From the NCBI RefSeq assembly GCF_000153725.1, contig NZ_DS022277.1, positions 95,342 to 159,341 on the forward strand: DNA of 64,000 bases. The letters are read 5' to 3'. This DNA comes from Salipiger bermudensis HTCC2601. GTDB lineage: Bacteria > Pseudomonadota > Alphaproteobacteria > Rhodobacterales > Rhodobacteraceae. Positions within the stretch are counted from its first letter, which is position 1, and each line of letters opens with the position of its first letter. Shown here piece by piece: positions 59,980 through 64,000 of the stretch. The translations under genes were made by a program, and so were the position numbers. Under the pieces are notes generated by a model. The model ran no database searches and was not told the DNA's origin. It saw only the letters and a program-made list of their open reading frames with translations.

Positions 59980-60336
59980 ATGAAGACATTCCGGATCACC
60001 GCCCTGGCCGCACTGGTCGCGGCGCCGCTTGCATCGGCGCAGGCGGACGAGCACCGCGAGCTCGGCGCGCACCAGCACGGCGTCGCATCCTCCGCACTTC
60101 GCACGAAGATCTCGGCCGCCCTGCGTCGCTTCGTCCATGCCCGCCCAGAGGCAGCCGCGCTGGTGGCCCGGCAGTTCATGGCTCGCGAGGACTGGTCGCA
60201 GGGCCCCTTGCTTGCCAAGATCATGGAAGGGGACAAGCTGACCTCGGCGCCCGACCTGATGGCGGTGGCGATCTACGTGGCACAGGCCCGCAGTGCGGAT
60301 GCCAACATGGCGCGTGCCGACGGCTCAGAGGGCTGA
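59980..60336 (+). CDS. Small secreted protein; N-terminus like DUF2796/ZrgA, remainder unknown
   Basis: A 118-residue protein. Signal peptide MKTFRITALAALVAAPLASA, cleavage near QA-DE. The mature start DEHRELGAHQHGVA matches the opening of DUF2796 zinc-uptake accessory proteins (RELxAHxHGVS). The rest (SAALRRFVHARPEAAALVAR, then REDWSQGPLLAKIMEGDKLT) does not fit that family. It may be a truncated DUF2796 gene joined to other sequence, or a short variant. AAAGGA lies 6 nt before the ATG. The Zur box upstream supports a zinc-limitation role. Confidence 0.6.
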   Translation: MKTFRITALAALVAAPLASAQADEHRELGAHQHGVASSALRTKISAALRRFVHARPEAAALVARQFMAREDWSQGPLLAKIMEGDKLTSAPDLMAVAIYVAQARSADANMARADGSEG

Positions 60337-60399
60337 GATCCTGACGGCCTGGTCGGCCCGGACATTCCGGGGCGCCACCCTCACCTGCGCTCGCGAAGA

Positions 60400-60425
60400 C
60401 AGGCGCCCGGCTGACCGGGCGCCTG
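60400..60425. terminator. Bidirectional stem-loop between convergent genes
   Basis: CAGGCGCCCGG, loop CTGA, CCGGGCGCCTG: a perfect 11-bp stem, 63 nt after the secreted-protein stop and 7 nt before the PepSY stop. No T-run, but its symmetry and position suit two-way termination. Confidence 0.65.
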
Positions 60426-60432
60426 CGGTGCA

Positions 60433-61782
60433 TCAGGCCAGCGCTCTGCGGCGACGACGGAGATGGACCGCGATCTCGACTGCCACGAGGACCAGCATCG
60501 ACAGGCCGACCAGCGGGAAGAACACCCCCGCCGCGACCGCCATCAGCAGCAGCGCGCGCGGGATGCGCCAGTCCGTGGGTACCTGCGGCACGCCGAGCGC
60601 ACCCGACGGGCGGCGCTTCCACCACATCGCGGCTCCGGAAACGCAGAGCCCGACCATGGCGAGGCAGGCCAGCAGCAGTACGATCTGGTTCACCAGTCCG
60701 AACTCCTGCCCCATATGCACCGAGATCCCCCACTCGGCCCAGCGGCCCAGCGTGCCGAGATCCGCAAGCCCCGCATCGTAGAGCACCTCGCCGCTATACT
60801 GATCGAGGTGGATGACCCGCTCATAGGTGATGTCGTCGGGATAGACCGAGGCGGTAAAGACACCCTCCGCTCCGCGCGGCATCGACACCGCATAGCCCGG
60901 CACGATGCCCAGCTCCTCTACCGTCGCGACCACCTGGTCGAGCGTCTGCGGCACGCCCTCCGCCGATCCGGACTGCGGCACCGGCTGCTGCTCGATGATC
61001 CAGGGCGCGCGGTCGGTGGCCTCCGAAAGCGGCACTGTCGAAAGCGGCAGGCCCGACCAGTAGCCCTCGGGCATGCCGAGGCCCAGCCCGTTGGCATAAT
61101 CGTAGAACTTGCCGCCCCAGACCGAGGACCACGGCAGGCCGGTCATCGCGAGAAACACGATGAACCCGGCAGTGTAGATCCCCGTGACCGCGTGCAGATC
61201 GCGCCACCACGGCCGGCCCCGACTTGCCTTGATCGACACGGTGCCGAGCTTCTTGTTGCGCGGCCACCAGAGATAGGTGCCGGTTGCGGCGAGCAGCACC
61301 ATCCAGCCGGCGGCCATCTCGATCAGCCGGTTGCCGAACCAGCCGACATATTCCAGCGAGTGCAGCTTGCGCACGACATACATCGCCGGGCTTCCGGCGG
61401 CGCCCGCGTCCCAGAGCGTGCCCAGAACGGTACACGTGTAGGGATCGACATAGACCGTGTTCTTGAGCCCGTCCGGGCCGAGGATATCGACCTCGGCGCT
61501 GCGATTGTCCGCCGCCGGGGGCGTGTAGGCCTTGATCTCGCCGGGATGCGTGTCAAGCGCGGCGCCGGCGATCGCCGAGGGCGCAAGCTGGCTGGCCGCC
61601 GGCTCGACAAAGCGCAGCCGGGAATGGGCGGCGTCGTTGATCTCGTCCTTGAAGAGATAAATCCCGCCGGTGACCGCGAGGATCAGGACGAAAGGCAGGA
61701 TCAGCAGGCCTGCGATGAAATGCCAGCGCCAAACGGCGCGGTAGAGCGCGGCAGACCCCGCGCGAGAAGTGGTATCCGTCAT
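60433..61782 (-). CDS. PepSY-associated TM domain protein
   Basis: A 449-residue inner-membrane protein. The first segment lies in LYRAVWRWHFIAGLLILPFV, followed by LILAVTGGIYLFKDEIND, the PepSY_TM opening. GWMVLLAATGTYLWWPRNKK near residue 190, RDLHAVTGIYTAGFIVFLAM near 220 and two more segments near the C-terminus, ending in a basic tail. GGAG is 7 nt before the ATG. Members are often iron-regulated reductase-like proteins next to TonB receptors. It follows a DUF2946-type gene, a common pair. Confidence 0.85.
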   Translation of the reverse strand: MTDTTSRAGSAALYRAVWRWHFIAGLLILPFVLILAVTGGIYLFKDEINDAAHSRLRFVEPAASQLAPSAIAGAALDTHPGEIKAYTPPAADNRSAEVDILGPDGLKNTVYVDPYTCTVLGTLWDAGAAGSPAMYVVRKLHSLEYVGWFGNRLIEMAAGWMVLLAATGTYLWWPRNKKLGTVSIKASRGRPWWRDLHAVTGIYTAGFIVFLAMTGLPWSSVWGGKFYDYANGLGLGMPEGYWSGLPLSTVPLSEATDRAPWIIEQQPVPQSGSAEGVPQTLDQVVATVEELGIVPGYAVSMPRGAEGVFTASVYPDDITYERVIHLDQYSGEVLYDAGLADLGTLGRWAEWGISVHMGQEFGLVNQIVLLLACLAMVGLCVSGAAMWWKRRPSGALGVPQVPTDWRIPRALLLMAVAAGVFFPLVGLSMLVLVAVEIAVHLRRRRRALA

Positions 61783-61820
61783 GAGACAGCTCCGGTTGGC
61801 CCGACGATCCGCCGGGCACG

Positions 61821-61853
61821 AAAAAGGGCGACCGGGCGGGCGCACCGCCCCGG
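61821..61853 (-). terminator. Possible stem-loop between DUF2946-type and PepSY genes
   Basis: On the minus strand CCGGGGCGG and CCCGCCCGG pair over about 8 bp with a bulged G. Six bases later comes TTTTT. The distance to the T-run is long for an intrinsic terminator; it may reduce PepSY expression. Confidence 0.3.
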
Positions 61854-61886
61854 CGTGATGTCTGGAGATAAGACGGCGCAGCGCCG

Positions 61887-62309
61887 TCAGACGGAGACCG
61901 GTGGCGCCCTTGGGGAATGACGGAGGTTGCGCGCTTGCGCGGCCCGGTGCAGGTCGTCCCGCCGCTGCCAAGCCTCATGCGGCTCGAGCAGGGTCTGGCG
62001 CTCTGCCCGGGCGCTCTCGGGGGCGTCAGGAAGCCCATGACACAGCGGGCAATGGTGATCATGCCCGGCGTGCTCGCCGCAAAGATCGGCAGGGGCCGCG
62101 CCATAGGTGAGCGCATACGCCTCGTAGCCGGCAGCGGCGCGGTCGGGGGCCATGAGCATGGCGGAAATCATGCTCGACAATGCCAATAGCACGCCGAGCG
62201 AGAGACCCACTACAAGAGACGCCCGTTCACACATGACCGGCTTGTGGCACGGGTAGAGCTCGAGCGGAAGTGCAGAAATGCCAACGCGTTCCATGAGACT
62301 GTCCGGCAT
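61887..62309 (-). CDS. DUF2946-type small membrane protein, Cys/His-rich
   Basis: About 140 residues. One membrane segment, ASLVVGLSLGVLLALSSMIS, then a periplasmic Cys/His stretch DLCGEHAGHDHHCPLCHGLP that could bind metal, and a basic tail. This is the pattern of DUF2946 proteins seen next to PepSY and TonB genes. Start at 62309 is chosen because GGAGG stands 6 nt upstream; the ATG at 62294 has none. Family assignment rests mainly on the HCPLCH motif and the neighbour. Confidence 0.65.
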   Translation of the reverse strand: MPDSLMERVGISALPLELYPCHKPVMCERASLVVGLSLGVLLALSSMISAMLMAPDRAAAGYEAYALTYGAAPADLCGEHAGHDHHCPLCHGLPDAPESARAERQTLLEPHEAWQRRDDLHRAAQARNLRHSPRAPPVSV

Positions 62310-62848
62310 TCCGCGCCTCCCCCTGTGGGGGGCCCGTGTTCTGCAAGAAGCCACCGCGGGCGCCGCTCACGATCGTGTCCTGGCACGAGCATTATGACGC
62401 CGCGGGCGGCGCCAAGGGCAACGAACGCTGGCGGTCACCGTCGATCTTCAGTGAAGGTTTGGCCTACGCATTCCTGCCAATCCAACGCAAGTCAGGCGCG
62501 TGTGCATTGCCTCACCGACCGGATCTTGCACACGCCTTTCCTGCATCCGTACCAAAGGAGGCGTGGGACCGTCGAGCAGGAACCCATCGTCTCAGCACCA
62601 AGCTTTTTCGGCGCTCGGCGAAGTCGACCGATAGTGCGCCTCCTGGTTTGTCCATCGTCCGAGCGTCGTCTCGAAGCGCGCCGACCTAGATGATGGCTCG
62701 CGTCTTGTACCGGAACCTTGCAAGTCCGCGCCGACCGCCAAGTCTTGTCCACGCCCAACCGCCGCAAGCAGGCTCTTCTCGGCTGCCCTCTTCCTGTTCG
62801 GCCACGCCGCGACATCCTGCCGGTGTCGCGGCGGGGCTCGTCCGGGCT
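62310..62848. other. Gene-free stretch of about 540 bases
   Basis: Frames on both strands are open in places (for example 62336-62689 plus), but none has a ribosome site, a recognisable motif or codon use like the neighbours. It separates the PepSY pair from the TRAP permease and may be old decayed DNA. Confidence 0.5.
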
Positions 62849-64000
62849 CTACATCATGCCGGGCAGCCACAGCGAGAGCTGCGGCAGCGCCACCAGAAGG
62901 CCGAGCGTCACCAGCATGGCGCACCAGAACGGGATCACGCCCCAGAAAATCTCGCTCAGCGGCACGTCGCGCGCCACCGACTTCACGATGAAGACGTTTA
63001 TCCCCACCGGCGGCGAGATCAGCCCCATCTCGAGCGTCAGCACCACCAGCACCCCAAACCAGATCGGATCGATGCCGAGCGACAGGATCACTGGCATGAA
63101 GATTGGCAACGTCAGCACCAGCATCGCCAGCCCCTCGAGGAAGCAGCCAAGCACGAGGTAGATCGCGAGGATCAGGATCAGCGTACCGTAGGTGCCCAGA
63201 TCGAAGGCCACGAGCATCCGGCTGACCTCGGCGGGCAGGTGGCTGAGCGCGATGAACGGGTTGATCAGGTGCGCCGCCATCAGGATCAGCATCACCGAGG
63301 CGGTGGTCACGACGCTGCTGCGTGCCGCCTGCCAGAAGCTGCGCAGGTCGAGCGTGCGGCTCACCGCGCCGATGACGATGACCAGAGCCGCACCGACGCC
63401 GGCGGCCTCGGTGGGTGAGAACACGCCGGTATAGATGCCGCCGATGGTCAGCAGGATCACCACGAGGATCGGGATCGCACCGAGAAACGCGCGGCCCTTC
63501 TCCGACAGCGTCGTGGCCGGGCCCTTCGGTCCGAGCGAGGGTTTCAGCGCGCACAGCAGCAGCACCGTCAGCAGGAACAGCGTCAGAAGCAGGATGCCCG
63601 GCAGCACGCCTGCCATGAACAGCCGGCCGATGCTTTGCTCGGTCAGGATGGCGTAGATCACGAAGCCGGTGGAGGGCGGGATCAGGATGCCCAGCGTGCC
63701 GCCCGCCGCCACCACGCCGGTGGAAAGGCGCGGGCTGTAATTGAACCGGTCCATCTCGGCCAGCGCGGTGCGGCCCATGGTCAGCGCAGAGGCCACCGAT
63801 GAGCCCGAGAGCGCGGCGAAGCCGCCACAGCCGATCACGGTCGCCGCGGCCAGCCCGCCGCGCACCTGTCCGATGGTGGCATAGGCGGCCTCGTAGAGCC
63901 GCCGGCTCATGCCGGTCACGCTCGCCACGTTGCCCATCAGGATGAACAGCGGCACCACGATGAGCTCGGAATTCGAGGCCAGTGCGAAAGTCTCCGAGGC
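62849..64000 (-). CDS. TRAP transporter large permease, DctM type (5' end beyond window)
   Basis: The last 383 codons of a DctM subunit. VVPLFILMGNVASVTGMSRR at the edge, GCGGFAALSGSSVASALTMG near the start, MDRFNYSPRLSTGVVAAGGT with LGILIPPSTGFVIYAILTEQ, and YLVLGCFLEGLAMLVLTLPI near the end. Many hydrophobic segments throughout. The matching small permease and receptor would lie to the right of the window or elsewhere. Confidence 0.92.
   Translation of the reverse strand, partial: ASETFALASNSELIVVPLFILMGNVASVTGMSRRLYEAAYATIGQVRGGLAAATVIGCGGFAALSGSSVASALTMGRTALAEMDRFNYSPRLSTGVVAAGGTLGILIPPSTGFVIYAILTEQSIGRLFMAGVLPGILLLTLFLLTVLLLCALKPSLGPKGPATTLSEKGRAFLGAIPILVVILLTIGGIYTGVFSPTEAAGVGAALVIVIGAVSRTLDLRSFWQAARSSVVTTASVMLILMAAHLINPFIALSHLPAEVSRMLVAFDLGTYGTLILILAIYLVLGCFLEGLAMLVLTLPIFMPVILSLGIDPIWFGVLVVLTLEMGLISPPVGINVFIVKSVARDVPLSEIFWGVIPFWCAMLVTLGLLVALPQLSLWLPGMM

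Noticed and set aside
62336-62689. Plus-strand 117-codon frame in the gap before the TRAP permease
   Set aside because: No ribosome site, no recognised motif and uneven codon use.
1-64000. Phage, insertion sequence, CRISPR or toxin-antitoxin system
   Set aside because: No transposase, integrase, Cas protein, regular spaced repeat or small paired toxin/antitoxin frames were recognised anywhere in the window.

Overview
The window is high-GC, tightly packed bacterial DNA of the Rhodobacteraceae (Roseobacter group) type. This rests on codon use, on the many ABC and TRAP uptake systems, and on Zur boxes of the alphaproteobacterial kind. I cannot tell chromosome from chromid or plasmid; no replication or conjugation genes are present. 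Most genes lie on the minus strand and are catabolic or transport operons, each with its own regulator. No rRNA, tRNA, CRISPR array or intact insertion sequence was seen.

Layout. 1-4218: a TRAP binding-protein gene cut by the left edge and a hydantoinase/oxoprolinase pair (hyuA, hyuB), divergent from a GntR regulator with a 19-bp palindromic operator. 5121-11394: a divergent M19-type peptidase, a complete Liv-type branched-chain ABC transporter and a TetR regulator with two related operators. 11395-12075: decayed DNA with an scpB-like fragment and the first codons of a transaldolase. 12076-19768: a pentitol (probably ribitol) operon: AraC regulator, RbsBAC-type transporter, ribitol dehydrogenase, ribulokinase and a second SDR. 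A xylitol dehydrogenase follows at 20374-21411. 21704-22892: trpS behind a complete ribosome-mediated attenuator with a Trp-Trp leader peptide. 23159-25466: class III alcohol dehydrogenase divergent from a GlxA-type regulator. 25514-27201: remains of a Zur-controlled zinc-starvation cluster (DUF1826, an NTF2-like protein, a broken COG0523 GTPase, a truncated HisI paralogue, a Zur box). 27291-31062: a DMT exporter and a FecBCD-type metal or chelate transporter.

31340-43368 is a seven-gene catabolic operon (hyuA, hyuB, 2Fe-2S protein, FAD/BFD oxidoreductase, aldehyde dehydrogenase, tartrate/malate-type dehydrogenase, succinate-semialdehyde dehydrogenase). It has a LysR regulator and a divergent DAO-type oxidase. 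Two near-identical 18-bp boxes link the operon and the oxidase gene. The gene set fits opening of a lactam, oxidation of the resulting amino acid and entry as succinate. 43371-45353: another FAD oxidase divergent from an Lrp regulator. 45399-58581: a Dpp/Opp-type transporter with two HAD-type hydrolases, a hydroxyacid dehydrogenase, a class III aminotransferase, a GNAT protein, an M20 deacetylase, a cupin and a PuuB-like oxidase, followed by a second GNAT. This looks like uptake and breakdown of an N-substituted amino acid or amine. 59914-62309: a second Zur box before a small secreted protein, then a PepSY membrane protein and a DUF2946-type protein. 62849-64000: a TRAP large permease cut by the right edge.

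The best-supported novelty is the attenuator on trpS. Its leader peptide, mutually exclusive stems, terminator and a promoter that would start the transcript at the leader AUG can all be read directly. Next are the decayed zinc regulon and the LysR box pair that ties the oxidase gene to the lactam-type operon.
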